64,000 nt of DNA from an uncultured Acetatifactor sp. (GCA_910578815.1 CAJTSE010000015.1:1-64000); one strand, 5' to 3'. Counted from the first letter of the stretch, positions 25,533-35,603 are shown. Made by a program: numbers and translations. Notes: generated from the sequence alone by a model not told the origin.

Positions 25533-27578
25533 ATGAATTTTAAAATGGCAAAGACAGACGCAATGGTCGCGATTTATATTCTGGTTGCGTTTATTATGTT
25601 TATTGTGCCTCTTCCTGCCGGTTTGATCGACGTATTTATGGCGCTCAACATTGCCATGGGCTTTACCATTCTCTTTGTGTGTATGTTTACGGAGGAAGTG
25701 CTGGATGTATCCTATTTCCCCACAATCCTGCTGTTCACTACCATTTTCCGTATTGCCCTGAACGTTTCATCCACCAGACTGATCTTAACCACCGGTGATT
25801 CCGGAAACGTGGTAAAGACCTTTGGACAATTCGTGGGCGGTGGTGACTTGATTGTAGGTGCCATCATTTTCATTATTTTGATCTTAATTCAGTTTCTGGT
25901 CATCAACAAAGGTTCTGAGCGTGTGGCGGAGGTAACTGCAAGGTTTACTCTGGATGCTATGCCCGGTAAGCAGATGGCCATTGACGCAGACTTAAACACG
26001 GGAGCCATTGACGATAAGGAAGCAAAGCTGCGGCGTGACAAGATACAGCAGGAGTCCAGCTTCTTCGGCTCCATGGACGGTGCCGTGAAGTATGTAAAAG
26101 GAGATGCTATCGCTGGCCTTTTGTTGACGGTGATCAACCTGGTGGGTGGTATTGCCATGGGCGTACTGCGGGGCGGAGTTGATGCCGGTACCGCGCTGAA
26201 CACTTATGGTATCCTGACCATTGGTGACGGTCTGGTAAGCCAGATTCCTTCGCTGCTGATCTCTCTTTCCACAGGTATCCTTGTGACGAAGGGGAGCAAG
26301 GAGGCAGATTTCGGTCCAGCCATTGTCAAACAGCTTTTCGGCGTGCCCAAGGTCATGTATCTGGTGGGTGCTACGCTTGCGTTTTTGGGTGTTGTCACGG
26401 AGCTGAACACCATCCTTTTCGTGGGATTGGGAATGCTCTTTATTGTGGGCGGCCGATTGATTGCAGGCAACCTGGAAACGGCAGGCATCGAGCAGGCGGT
26501 AGATGAGGAAGAGGCGGCTGCAGAGGAAATCAGACAGCCGGAGAACGTAAACAGTTTGCTTCAGGTAGACCCGATTGAGCTGGAATTTGGTTATGGTATC
26601 ATTCCCCTGGCCGATGTAAATCAGGGCGGAGATCTTTTGGACCGTGTGGTCATGATCAGGAGGCAGATTGCACTGGAGCTTGGTACGGTGGTTCCCATTA
26701 TCCGTCTGCGTGATAATATCCAGTTGAATCCCAATCAGTATATTATCAAGATCAAGGGCATTCAGGTCAGCGAAGGCGAGATATTGTTTGATCATTACAT
26801 GGCCATGAATCCCGGATATGTGGAGGAAGAGATCACGGGTATTCCTACCTTTGAGCCTTCTTTCCATCTTCCTGCCATCTGGATTACCGAGAGCCAGAGA
26901 GAGAGGGCGGAGAGCCTAGGGTATACGGTAGTGGATCCGCCTTCCATTATTGCCACCCACTTGACGGAAGTGATCAGGCAGTATATTGACGAGCTGCTGA
27001 CCCGGCAGGATGTACAGAATCTTGTCAACAATATGAAGGAAACCAATCCTTCCCTCGTGGAAGAGCTGGTGCCCAAACTGCTGGGCCTGGGCGAGGTGCA
27101 GAAGGTTTTACAGAACCTCTTAAAGGAAGGAATCTCCATCAGAGACCTGCTTACGATTATGGAGACTCTTGCCGACTATGCGCCTACCACAAGAGATACG
27201 GATATTCTTACGGAATATGTCCGCCAGAGCTTAAAGCGTGCAATTTCCACCAAATACTTCCCGTCCCATGAGACAACCAGCGTAGTGACTCTGGATCCTA
27301 AGGTGGAGCAGGAGATCATGGGGAGCGTTAAACAGACAGAAAGCGGCGCTTTTCTGAATCTGGATCCGGGACGCTCCAGAGCAATTATTGACTCTGTGGG
27401 GAAAGAGGTTCAAAAGCTGGAAAATCTGGGAAAGAGTCCTATCGTTATCACATCGCCTATTGTGCGTATGTATTTTAAACGCCTGACAGAGGATTACTTC
27501 AAGGAGCTTGTTGTAGTGTCGTATAATGAAGTTGAGTCTAATGTAGAATTACAGTCAGTTGGGATGGTGACGGCATAA
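25533..27578 (+). CDS. flhA: Flagellar export gate protein FlhA
   Basis: A 681-residue protein forming the nonameric export ring. The N-terminal half has seven or eight membrane helices. It includes the conserved cytoplasmic loop near 125-175 (..VINKGSERVAEVTARFTLDAMPGKQMAIDADLN..). The C-terminal half (about 330-681) is the soluble docking platform for chaperones. Length is normal. Its stop overlaps the flhF start by one base. Confidence 0.96.
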   Translation: MNFKMAKTDAMVAIYILVAFIMFIVPLPAGLIDVFMALNIAMGFTILFVCMFTEEVLDVSYFPTILLFTTIFRIALNVSSTRLILTTGDSGNVVKTFGQFVGGGDLIVGAIIFIILILIQFLVINKGSERVAEVTARFTLDAMPGKQMAIDADLNTGAIDDKEAKLRRDKIQQESSFFGSMDGAVKYVKGDAIAGLLLTVINLVGGIAMGVLRGGVDAGTALNTYGILTIGDGLVSQIPSLLISLSTGILVTKGSKEADFGPAIVKQLFGVPKVMYLVGATLAFLGVVTELNTILFVGLGMLFIVGGRLIAGNLETAGIEQAVDEEEAAAEEIRQPENVNSLLQVDPIELEFGYGIIPLADVNQGGDLLDRVVMIRRQIALELGTVVPIIRLRDNIQLNPNQYIIKIKGIQVSEGEILFDHYMAMNPGYVEEEITGIPTFEPSFHLPAIWITESQRERAESLGYTVVDPPSIIATHLTEVIRQYIDELLTRQDVQNLVNNMKETNPSLVEELVPKLLGLGEVQKVLQNLLKEGISIRDLLTIMETLADYAPTTRDTDILTEYVRQSLKRAISTKYFPSHETTSVVTLDPKVEQEIMGSVKQTESGAFLNLDPGRSRAIIDSVGKEVQKLENLGKSPIVITSPIVRMYFKRLTEDYFKELVVVSYNEVESNVELQSVGMVTA

Positions 27579-28825
27579 TGATAATCAAAAAATTTGTGGG
27601 TAAGACAGAGGAAGAGGCCACAGAAGCCGCCAGGAAAGAATTGGGCAGCGGTCTTGTTGTCATGAATGTAAAAACCGTAAAGAAAAAGGGTTTTTCAGGT
27701 GTTTTTGGCGGCAAGCAGGTGGAAGTGACAGTGGCGCTGGAAGAGGACAGCGATTCTTTAAAGGCGGTGCGCAGGGAGGCAGCCAGAACGGCGGACCCGG
27801 ACACGGCGAAGCTGGAAGAGGGCGTGCGTGCCGCGCAAAACGCCGTAAACGTCATGAGTGAAAGCTCTCAAAACATTGAAAAAAAGCTGGACAGCCTGCA
27901 GACTATGCTGGTGACCCGATTTCAGCAGGAAGAGGCAAAAGGGGAGATTTCCGAGGAAGAGGCGGCACCTGCGGAGAATGAAGGTGAGAAGGCCCCTGAC
28001 GACGGAAGCAGGGAGCAGGATAAATTTATTCGTCTGCTTTATAACACCATGATGGAAAATGAAGTGGACGAAAAATATGCCAATCAGATCATGGATGATT
28101 TGGAAAAGAACAGAAAGCCTAATGTGCCCTTTGACTATATTCTTGCGAATGTATACCAGAAAATGATTCTGAAATTCGGAAAGGCCGAAGGGATCACTCC
28201 GGCTTCAAAGGGGCCGAAAACTCTGCTGTTTATGGGGCCGACAGGAATTGGCAAGACAACTACCATTGCGAAAATAGCAAGTCATTTTTCTGTAGATCAA
28301 AAGAAGAAGGTAGTTCTTCTTACGGCTGATACTTATCGTATTGCGGCGGCGGAGCAGCTGCGTACTTATGCTAATATTTTAGAGGCTCCTTTCCGGGTAA
28401 TCTACTCGGAGGACGAGGTGAAGACGGCAATCGAGGATTTCAGGGGATATGACTATATCTTTGTGGATACGGCAGGTCATTCCCATCAAAATGAGGAACT
28501 GCTGGAGAAAATGAAACAACTGCTGGCGGCGGTGAATGAGGCCGGGGAAAGTCAGACCTTTCTTGTGCTGTCCGCTACCACAAAATACAGGGATTTGCAG
28601 CGGATTGCAACAAGCTATAAGGAAATAACGGATTATCAGATGATTTTCACGAAACTGGATGAAACATCGTCTTTGGGAAATTTGATGAATCTTAGGCTTT
28701 GCGTAGAGGCACCCATTGCTTATGTGACTTTTGGACAGAATGTGCCGGACGACATTGAATTGTTTAATCCGCAGAAGACGGTGAAAAGCCTGCTTAGCAC
28801 AGGGAGACGGGAATCACTAAAATAA
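27578..28825 (+). CDS. flhF: Flagellar SRP-type GTPase FlhF
   Basis: A 415-residue GTPase controlling flagellar number and placement. The N-terminal ~130 residues are the basic and then acidic region that differs between species. The NG domain follows, with G1 GPTGIGKTT at 220-228, the DTAGHS G3 motif near 305 and TKLDE G4 near 360. It pairs with FlhG downstream. Confidence 0.95.
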   Translation: MIIKKFVGKTEEEATEAARKELGSGLVVMNVKTVKKKGFSGVFGGKQVEVTVALEEDSDSLKAVRREAARTADPDTAKLEEGVRAAQNAVNVMSESSQNIEKKLDSLQTMLVTRFQQEEAKGEISEEEAAPAENEGEKAPDDGSREQDKFIRLLYNTMMENEVDEKYANQIMDDLEKNRKPNVPFDYILANVYQKMILKFGKAEGITPASKGPKTLLFMGPTGIGKTTTIAKIASHFSVDQKKKVVLLTADTYRIAAAEQLRTYANILEAPFRVIYSEDEVKTAIEDFRGYDYIFVDTAGHSHQNEELLEKMKQLLAAVNEAGESQTFLVLSATTKYRDLQRIATSYKEITDYQMIFTKLDETSSLGNLMNLRLCVEAPIAYVTFGQNVPDDIELFNPQKTVKSLLSTGRRESLK

Positions 28826-28826
28826 T

Positions 28827-28876
28827 AAAGAATGCTTCGCATTCTTTTGAGGATTGTGAATGCTTCGCATTCTTTT
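28827..28876 (+). repeat. Tandem AATGCTTCGCATT hairpins between flhF and flhG
   Basis: Two copies of a short palindrome occur: AAAGAATGC-TTC-GCATTCTTTT (28827-28848) and GAATGC-TTC-GCATTCTTTT (28858-28876). Each ends in TTTT. They could act as weak tandem terminators or as processing sites inside the operon. Confidence 0.7.
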
Positions 28877-28929
28877 CGGGGCGGAAGTATGTTTTGGATG
28901 CAGGGGTCTATTACGTAAAGGAGGACGGT

Positions 28930-29805
28930 ATGGATCAAGCGGAGCAATTAAGAATTATAAAGGCGAACCAGCAGCAGACAAAGCCTCTGGCCCGCGTCAT
29001 TACTGTCACCAGCGGCAAAGGGGGCGTGGGAAAGTCTAATACGTCCATCAATTTGGCCATCCAGTTTCGGAAGATGGATAAGAAGATCATTATTTTGGAC
29101 GCGGATTTCGGGCTTGCCAATATAGAGATTATGTTCGGTACGGTTCCCAAGCACAATTTCTGCGATTTGATTTATCAGGGAAAAAGCATTACGGAAATCA
29201 TTACCTGGGGTCCTATGGATGTAGGCTTTATCTCAGGAGGAAGCGGAATTGCCGGAATGTCCAATTTAAGCCGTGATTATCTGAGTTATATTATACAAAA
29301 TTTGGATCAGTTAGATACCATGGCGGATATTATTCTTGTGGATACCGGAGCAGGAATATCCGATGCAGTGCTGGAATTTCTTGTGGCCAGCGGGGAAATT
29401 CTGCTGGTGACCACACCTGAGCCAACATCTATCACGGATTCCTATTCTCTGCTGAAGGCATTGTATCGACATCCCAGATTCAGCGAGGAAGCCACCAAGG
29501 TTAAGATGATCGCAAACAGAGTGGAGAAAGAGAGCGAGGGGCTGGTACTTTTTGACAAGCTGAATGCGGTGGTGTCAAGATACTTAAAGATTCCCATGAC
29601 TTATCTTGGGAGCATACCGGAGGACGTGCAGCTGTTGCGGGCAGTGATGCAGCAGATGCCGGTCTCCATTCAGAATCCGGGCGCCCGGTCTGCTGTGGCG
29701 TATGAAAAAATGGCACAAAAGCTCCTTGGCAGAGAAGAGGAAGAGAGACAGCCGAAAAGAGGAATGGCAGCGTTTTTTTCGCATATTATGATTGGGAAAA
29801 AGTAA
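28930..29805 (+). CDS. flhG: Flagellar number regulator FlhG (MinD-like ATPase)
   Basis: A 291-residue P-loop ATPase (also called YlxH or FleN) that works with FlhF to set flagellar number. The deviant Walker A motif KGGVGKS is at 30-36. Walker B is the DTGAGIS region. The N-terminus carries a DQAEQLR motif of the kind that activates FlhF. I start at ATG 28930, after AAAGGAGGACGGT; an upstream in-frame ATG at 28894 lacks a ribosome site. Confidence 0.93.
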   Translation: MDQAEQLRIIKANQQQTKPLARVITVTSGKGGVGKSNTSINLAIQFRKMDKKIIILDADFGLANIEIMFGTVPKHNFCDLIYQGKSITEIITWGPMDVGFISGGSGIAGMSNLSRDYLSYIIQNLDQLDTMADIILVDTGAGISDAVLEFLVASGEILLVTTPEPTSITDSYSLLKALYRHPRFSEEATKVKMIANRVEKESEGLVLFDKLNAVVSRYLKIPMTYLGSIPEDVQLLRAVMQQMPVSIQNPGARSAVAYEKMAQKLLGREEEERQPKRGMAAFFSHIMIGKK

Positions 29806-29826
29806 AGAACAGGATAGGTGGTAAAA

Positions 29827-30570
29827 ATGGTTTCAATGCTTTCAAAATTTGTTTCGATCGGTGACAAAATCGAATTACAGGCAGTGGGGCGTGCCGGTGA
29901 AAAGCAGATACAGCGGGACGGCAAGAAAAGGACTTTTTACAGTGCTTTGTATGATTTCCTGTCGGAGGATACGCTGGAGATTACCATGCCCATGGAGCAG
30001 ACAAAGCTGATCCTGCTTCCGGTGGACAGTGAGTTTGACCTGGTGTTTTACGGTACCAGCGGCCTTTACCAGTGTTTTGCCAGAATTATCGACAGGTACA
30101 AGAGCAATAATGTGTATCTGCTGGTAGTGGAAATGACCAGTAATTTAAGAAAGTATCAACGGCGGGAATACTATCGTTTCAGCTGCGCACTGGAAATGTG
30201 TGCCAGAAACCTCCAGGAGGAAGAGATTCAGGCCATCGAAGAAAGTGAGAACTATATACTGACGCCGGGGCTTCCTCTTCGCCAGAGCGTGATTGTGGAC
30301 ATCAGCGGCGGAGGATTACGGTTTATTTCCACTCAAAAATATGAGGCGGAAAGCTTTCTTTATATCAGCTATAACCTGCTGAAGAATAATGAGCAGAAAA
30401 AGTATGAAGTAGTAGGCAAGGTTTTAAGTGCAAGAGAGCTGGAAAATCGTCCGGGGACCTGGGAACATCGGGTACAGTATTACGATATGGATCAGAAAAC
30501 AAGAGAAGAAATTATCAAATACATATTTGAGGAAGAGAGAAAGAGCCGTAGAAAGGAAAATGATTCATGA
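29827..30570 (+). CDS. PilZ-domain flagellar brake protein (YcgR/DgrA-like)
   Basis: A 247-residue soluble protein. It has an N-terminal YcgR-type beta domain (about 1-100) followed by a C-terminal PilZ domain for cyclic di-GMP. The PilZ motifs are visible: RREYYRFSC near 115-123 (RxxxR) and DISGGGLRF near 155-163 (DxSxxG). By analogy with YcgR/DgrA it slows the motor when c-di-GMP is high. I prefer ATG 29827 after AGGTGGT; a GTG at 29818 would overlap that site. Its stop overlaps cheB. Confidence 0.88.
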   Translation: MVSMLSKFVSIGDKIELQAVGRAGEKQIQRDGKKRTFYSALYDFLSEDTLEITMPMEQTKLILLPVDSEFDLVFYGTSGLYQCFARIIDRYKSNNVYLLVVEMTSNLRKYQRREYYRFSCALEMCARNLQEEEIQAIEESENYILTPGLPLRQSVIVDISGGGLRFISTQKYEAESFLYISYNLLKNNEQKKYEVVGKVLSARELENRPGTWEHRVQYYDMDQKTREEIIKYIFEEERKSRRKENDS

Positions 30571-31649
30571 TACAGAAAAAAATTCTCATTGTTGATGATT
30601 CTGCACTCATGAGAAGAGTCCTCTGTGATATAATTGAATCGGATGAAAGATTCCGCGTTGTTGCCAGAGCGACAAACGGCCTGGAAGCCCTTGATCTGCT
30701 CAGCAGAAACCAATATGACGCAGTGGTTCTGGATGTAAACATGCCGAAGATGAACGGTATTCAGCTTTTGGAGAAGCTGCGGGAGAACAAGATCCGCGCT
30801 AGAATCATGATGGCCAGCACGGATACCAGAGAAGGTGCCAAGCTGACCCTTGACGCGCTGGAGCTGGGGGCTCTCGACTTTATACATAAGCCGGACAGTG
30901 CGGTGGACTGCCGCGTGGATTCCTTTAAGACAAGGTTTTTGAAGGTTCTGGAGGTAGTGGTAAACAGTCAGCCGCCGGAGGTCGAGTCCAGGGAGAAGGT
31001 TCAGGAGAGCAGACAGATCACCGCAAAGATGGTAGATATTGCCAGAAGGTATTCTGCAAAATCTCCGGGTACAAAGGTGGTGGCGATTGCCAGCTCTACC
31101 GGAGGGCCAAAGGCTCTGCATGAGGTGATTCCCAGACTCCCCGCGGAGCTGGATGCGCCGGTGCTTTTAGTGCAGCATATGCCGAAAGGCTTTACGGCTT
31201 CTCTGGCTGAGCGTTTAAACGAGCTGAGCGCGATCCGTGTGAAGGAGGCCGAAGAGGGGGATGAGCTGCAGACAGGGGTGGTTTACGTGGCTATGGGCGG
31301 TATGCACATGAATGTCAGGCGTATGGGCAGCAAGTATGTTATCCACTATTCGGACGAGCCAACGAGAGAAGGGGTAAAGCCCTGTGCAAACTATATGTAC
31401 GAATCACTGTCGGACAGCCGTTTTGACAAGATCGTCTGTGTTGTCATGACGGGGATGGGGGCTGACGGAACGGAAGGAATCAGAAATCTGGAAGCAAAAA
31501 GGCCGGTTCATGTCATATCGCAGAATGAGGCCACCTGTACGGTGTACGGCATGCCGAAGGCAGTGGTGACAGCAGGGCTGTCGGACCAGGAGGTGCCGTT
31601 AAATCAGATTGCACAGGAAATCATCTTAAATGTTGGTGTGAAAGCATAG
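30567..31649 (+). CDS. cheB: Chemoreceptor methylesterase/deamidase CheB
   Basis: A 360-residue two-domain protein. The receiver domain has its phosphorylated Asp at Asp56 (VVLDVNMP). After a linker the methylesterase domain follows. Its catalytic triad is Ser177 in ASSTGGP, a His in QHMPKGFT and an Asp in GMGADG. It removes methyl groups from receptors during adaptation. The partner methyltransferase cheR is not in this window. Confidence 0.96.
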   Translation: MIQKKILIVDDSALMRRVLCDIIESDERFRVVARATNGLEALDLLSRNQYDAVVLDVNMPKMNGIQLLEKLRENKIRARIMMASTDTREGAKLTLDALELGALDFIHKPDSAVDCRVDSFKTRFLKVLEVVVNSQPPEVESREKVQESRQITAKMVDIARRYSAKSPGTKVVAIASSTGGPKALHEVIPRLPAELDAPVLLVQHMPKGFTASLAERLNELSAIRVKEAEEGDELQTGVVYVAMGGMHMNVRRMGSKYVIHYSDEPTREGVKPCANYMYESLSDSRFDKIVCVVMTGMGADGTEGIRNLEAKRPVHVISQNEATCTVYGMPKAVVTAGLSDQEVPLNQIAQEIILNVGVKA

Positions 31650-31679
31650 CAACAAAAGAAAGGGATGGGGTAGAGCAGT

Positions 31680-33797
31680 ATGGACGTAAATCAGTATCTT
31701 GAGATTTTCCTTGACGAGACCAAGGAGCATCTGCAAAATCTGAACACTCAGATTTTGGAGCTGGAATCTGATCCGGAAGGAGAGGATACCGTCAATGAAA
31801 TTTTCCGTGCGGCACATTCGTTGAAAGGTATGGCGGGCACCATGGGGTATAAGAGGATGCAGAACTTGACCCATGACATGGAGAATGTATTCTCCGAAGT
31901 GCGCAATGGCAATATTAAGGTGCAGCCCAAGCTTATTGATGTTTTGTTTCAATGTCTGGATGCGCTGGAGGAATATACGGATAATATTCAGAACAATGCG
32001 GATGAGGGGACCAATGATAATGAGGCGCTGATTCGGCAGCTGAATGATATTTTGAACGACAACGGCGGTTCCGCACCTGCGGAAGCGGCGGCGCCGGAGG
32101 CTGATGCTGCTTCTTCGGAGCCTGCGGGCGGAGAGAAGTGGAAGGATATTGTTCTTGATGATTCACAAATTTCCGTGATTAAGGAAGCGCAGAACCAGGG
32201 CAAGAAGGTTTACGGGCTGAATGTGGTGGTTCAGGAAAACTGTATTCTGAAGGCGGCAAGAGCATTTCTGGTGTTCAAGGCGGTGGAGGAAATGGCGGAG
32301 ATCATTATATCCATGCCCAGTGCGCAGGATGTTGAGGATGAGAAATTTGACAGAGATTTTACCCTGATTTTACTTTCCGATGTGGAAATAGAAAAGATTA
32401 TTCAGGCGGCAGAGAGTGTGTCCGAAATTGAAAAGGCCATCGGGGCGCCTGTCATGCTGGAGGAAAATCAGTCCTATAAGAAGGCGGAGGAAGATGCAAA
32501 AGCGGAAGCCGCCGAGGCGGAAAAAGCTGCACCTGCAGAAACGGCCATGGGTCCGGCAGAGGTTCATGAGGAAACGGCACCGGCGCCGGCTCAGGCAGCG
32601 CCGGCAAAGCAGGAAGTGAAGAAGAATAATGCAAAGCCAGTGGTGAACCGCACGGTCCGTGTGGATATTGAAAAGCTGGATTCCCTGATGAATCTGGTCA
32701 GTGAGCTGATCATCGCAAAGAATTCACTGGTATCGGTGTCCAGTCAGGAGCAGACCAATACCAATACTGCATTTAACGAACAGATCGAATATTTGGAGCA
32801 GGTTACCACAAATCTTCACGAATCTGTTATGAAGGTACGAATGGTTCCGATCGAGAGCGTGGTGAACAAGTTCCCCAGAATGATCAGGGATCTTTCCAAG
32901 AAGCTGGATAAGAAGCTGGAGCTGTATATGAGCGGTGAAGAGACGGAGCTGGACCGTACCGTGGTGGATGAGATCGGGGATCCGCTGATGCACCTGCTGC
33001 GAAATTCTGCGGACCATGGTATTGAATCCGCAGAGATCCGGGCGCAGAGAGGAAAGCCCTCGGTGGGTTCCATTTTCCTGGACGCTTATCAGGACGGAAA
33101 TAACGTGGTCATCGAGGTCAGGGACGACGGAAACGGCATTGACACGGAGGCGGTAAAGGAGAAAGCCATTGAGCGGGGAAGCATTACGCCCGAACAGGCG
33201 GCGAACATGACGGATAAGGAGATTGTCAATCTGTTGTTCCTGCCCAGCTTCTCCACTGCGAAGAAGGTTACGGACGTTTCCGGCAGAGGCGTAGGGCTTG
33301 ATGTGGTGCGTTCCAAGATCGAGTCCCTAAGCGGCGAAGTGGAAGTAAAAACGAAGCTGGGAGAGGGAAGTACCTGGACGATTCGATTGCCGCTGACCCT
33401 GGCGATTATACAGGCGTTAATGGTAGTGGTAGGGGACGAAAAGTATGCTATTTCATTAGGCTCCATCCAGACTCTGGAGGATATTGTTCCCGGCGATGTA
33501 AAGCTGGTGCAGAATAAGGAGGTTATCCACTTAAGAGGACAGGTCATTCCCTTGATTCGTCTGAATGAAGTGCTTGATATAGAAAGCAAGAAAACTGCGG
33601 ATGAAAACCTGATCGTGGTGATTGTTAAGAAGGGTGATAAGATGGCGGGCCTTGTGATTGATGAACTGATCGGTCAGCAGGAAATCGTTATTAAATCCTT
33701 GGGCAAATATATTAAGCAGTGCAAGTTTATCAGTGGCGCGACGATCTTAGGTGACGGCGAAATTGCCTTGATTCTGGATGCTAATGCACTGATTTAG
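31680..33797 (+). CDS. cheA: Chemotaxis histidine kinase CheA
   Basis: A 705-residue kinase. P1 (HPt) carries the phosphorylated His46 in AAHSLKG. A P2-like response-regulator docking domain lies at about 155-275, followed by a Pro/Ala/Glu-rich linker. The P3 dimerisation domain begins near 325 (VDIEKLDSLMNLVSELI). The P4 ATPase has the N box (HLLRNSADHGIE) and G boxes (DDGNGID, GRGVGLDVV). The C-terminal P5 is CheW-like. Phosphate goes to CheY and CheB. Confidence 0.97.
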   Translation: MDVNQYLEIFLDETKEHLQNLNTQILELESDPEGEDTVNEIFRAAHSLKGMAGTMGYKRMQNLTHDMENVFSEVRNGNIKVQPKLIDVLFQCLDALEEYTDNIQNNADEGTNDNEALIRQLNDILNDNGGSAPAEAAAPEADAASSEPAGGEKWKDIVLDDSQISVIKEAQNQGKKVYGLNVVVQENCILKAARAFLVFKAVEEMAEIIISMPSAQDVEDEKFDRDFTLILLSDVEIEKIIQAAESVSEIEKAIGAPVMLEENQSYKKAEEDAKAEAAEAEKAAPAETAMGPAEVHEETAPAPAQAAPAKQEVKKNNAKPVVNRTVRVDIEKLDSLMNLVSELIIAKNSLVSVSSQEQTNTNTAFNEQIEYLEQVTTNLHESVMKVRMVPIESVVNKFPRMIRDLSKKLDKKLELYMSGEETELDRTVVDEIGDPLMHLLRNSADHGIESAEIRAQRGKPSVGSIFLDAYQDGNNVVIEVRDDGNGIDTEAVKEKAIERGSITPEQAANMTDKEIVNLLFLPSFSTAKKVTDVSGRGVGLDVVRSKIESLSGEVEVKTKLGEGSTWTIRLPLTLAIIQALMVVVGDEKYAISLGSIQTLEDIVPGDVKLVQNKEVIHLRGQVIPLIRLNEVLDIESKKTADENLIVVIVKKGDKMAGLVIDELIGQQEIVIKSLGKYIKQCKFISGATILGDGEIALILDANALI

Positions 33798-33816
33798 GAA
33801 GGAGGAGCAGACGAAA

Positions 33817-34305
33817 ATGGAGCTTAATAAAAGTACGGTACAGGAACTGCTCGTTGAAGAAGGAAAGGCTGCCATGGAATCCATTCAGTTCATTGTTATC
33901 AGACTGGGAGAAGAGCAGTACGGAATTGACATTCGCAGCATTGACAATATTGTAAGGATGCAGTCCATCACGCGGATTCCCAAAATGCCTGCCTTCCTGA
34001 AAGGGGTGATCAACCTGCGTGGCGAGGTGATTCCGGTTATCAGCATGCGCCAGAAAATGGATCTGGAGGAAGACGTGATTACCAAAGCCACCAGGATTTT
34101 GGTCTTAAAGCTGGAGCAGGAAGGCAATGTAGGCTTTTTGGTTGACGAGGTGAAAGAAGTGGTAACACTTTCCGTCAACGAGATCGAGAAGATAACATAT
34201 AATGCAAAGGAAGAAAAATCAAGCCTGATCAATGCGGTGGGCAAGCATAACGGAGAACTGATCTCTCTGTTTGACTTAAGCGCGTTCAGTCTGGAGGGGA
34301 ATTAA
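33817..34305 (+). CDS. cheW: Chemotaxis adaptor CheW
   Basis: A 162-residue SH3-like coupling protein that joins receptors to CheA. The conserved core is FIVIRLGEEQYGIDI..., then GVINLRGEVIPVI. An ~18-residue N-terminal lead precedes the core. It follows cheA by 20 bp with GGAAGGAGGAG ahead of the start. Confidence 0.96.
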   Translation: MELNKSTVQELLVEEGKAAMESIQFIVIRLGEEQYGIDIRSIDNIVRMQSITRIPKMPAFLKGVINLRGEVIPVISMRQKMDLEEDVITKATRILVLKLEQEGNVGFLVDEVKEVVTLSVNEIEKITYNAKEEKSSLINAVGKHNGELISLFDLSAFSLEGN

Positions 34306-34389
34306 CGCACTGCCTGCGGCCGGTAAATGCTGCGGGAACGGCAGATGTTTAGTTGTTAGTTTAGTATAAGATAAAGGAGAACAGGTTTC

Positions 34390-35013
34390 ATGGGGAACAT
34401 GAGCTTAGAGCAGGTTACTGAAACATATTATGATGTCCTAAAGGAGCTGGGAAATATAGGCGCCGGAAATGCTATGACAGCATTGTCGCAAATGCTGCAG
34501 ACCAAAGTGGATATGAAGGTGCCTCAGGTCAGGTTGCTTGAATTTTCCGAAGTGGGCGAGATGATGGGCGGCGAAGAGCTGATTATGGTAGGAGTTTTCC
34601 TGGGGGTGGAGGGAGACATCACGGGCAGTATGATGTTTATGGTGGAAGAGCAGACAGCCAGGCACCTGATTCAGAAGATCACCATGGGCATGCTGCCAAG
34701 CGGAAGCGAATTTGAAGAAATGGGGCTGTCAGCAATGAAGGAAGTGGGAAACATCATTACCGGTGCGTACTTGAATTCCTTATCTACGCTGACAAATTTG
34801 AAAATATTTCCTACTCCTCCGGCGCTGACCGTGGATATGGCGGGAGCCATTCTTAGTGTACCTGCGATCCAGTTCGGCATTTTCGGCGATAAGATTCTTT
34901 TGATTCAGTCGCAGTTCCATGACGAAATACAGCTGGACGGATACTTTATCCTGATCCCGGATATGGAGTCCTATGCGAAGATATTGACTTCGCTGGGGCT
35001 GCCGGTAGTATAA
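34390..35013 (+). CDS. cheC: CheY-P phosphatase CheC
   Basis: A 207-residue phosphatase of CheY-P and partner of CheD. The two catalytic motifs are present: LKELGNIGAGNAM (near 18-30) and MKEVGNIITGAYLN (near 118-131), each with the key Glu and Asn. The protein lacks the SpoA domain of FliY. The 84-bp gap before it contains no clear promoter or terminator. Confidence 0.95.
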   Translation: MGNMSLEQVTETYYDVLKELGNIGAGNAMTALSQMLQTKVDMKVPQVRLLEFSEVGEMMGGEELIMVGVFLGVEGDITGSMMFMVEEQTARHLIQKITMGMLPSGSEFEEMGLSAMKEVGNIITGAYLNSLSTLTNLKIFPTPPALTVDMAGAILSVPAIQFGIFGDKILLIQSQFHDEIQLDGYFILIPDMESYAKILTSLGLPVV

Positions 35014-35086
35014 GGAATGTTTGTTTTGCGGGTATTTGTTGTATGATTTAAAGAGCAAAGAGAAACAAGAGAAACGAGAATGAAGC

Positions 35087-35584
35087 ATGAGTGAAATAAT
35101 TAAAGTTGGAATGGCGGACTTGAAGACTTGCGTAAGCCCCAACGGAGTGACCACTCTGGGACTTGGCTCTTGTGTGGGGATTGCGATCAGAGACCCCCAG
35201 ACAAAAATCGGCGGACTGGCTCATATTATGCTGCCTGACAGTACGGCCATGCGGAACGGCCAGATGAATATTGCAAAATTTGCAGATACGGGCATTGTTG
35301 AGCTTGTCCGGCAGATGGAGAGACTGGGGGCATTACGTTCGCGTATGGTGGCAAAAATTGCCGGCGGTGCTACCATGTTTCCTTTCCAGGGACAGGGGAG
35401 CAACATGAATGTGGGCCAGGTGGGTGACAGAAATGTTGAAGCAACCAAGGCTAAGTTAAAGGAACTGAAGATACCGATTATTGCGCAGGATACGGGGAAA
35501 AATTATGGAAGAACCGTGATATTTTACCCGGAGACAGGGGAGTATCATATCCGTGCGGTTGGCAGGACTGAGTCCATAATTTAA
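35087..35584 (+). CDS. cheD: Chemoreceptor glutamine deamidase CheD
   Basis: A 165-residue enzyme that deamidates receptor glutamines and stimulates CheC. Catalytic Cys29 lies in LGLGSCVGIA and His46 in LAHIMLP. The C-terminal GGRTVIF-like region is present (KNYGRTVIFYPETG). CheC and CheD are adjacent, as in most Gram-positive chemotaxis operons. Confidence 0.95.
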   Translation: MSEIIKVGMADLKTCVSPNGVTTLGLGSCVGIAIRDPQTKIGGLAHIMLPDSTAMRNGQMNIAKFADTGIVELVRQMERLGALRSRMVAKIAGGATMFPFQGQGSNMNVGQVGDRNVEATKAKLKELKIPIIAQDTGKNYGRTVIFYPETGEYHIRAVGRTESII

Positions 35585-35603
35585 CGGAAGGCGTTATCTT
35601 GAC

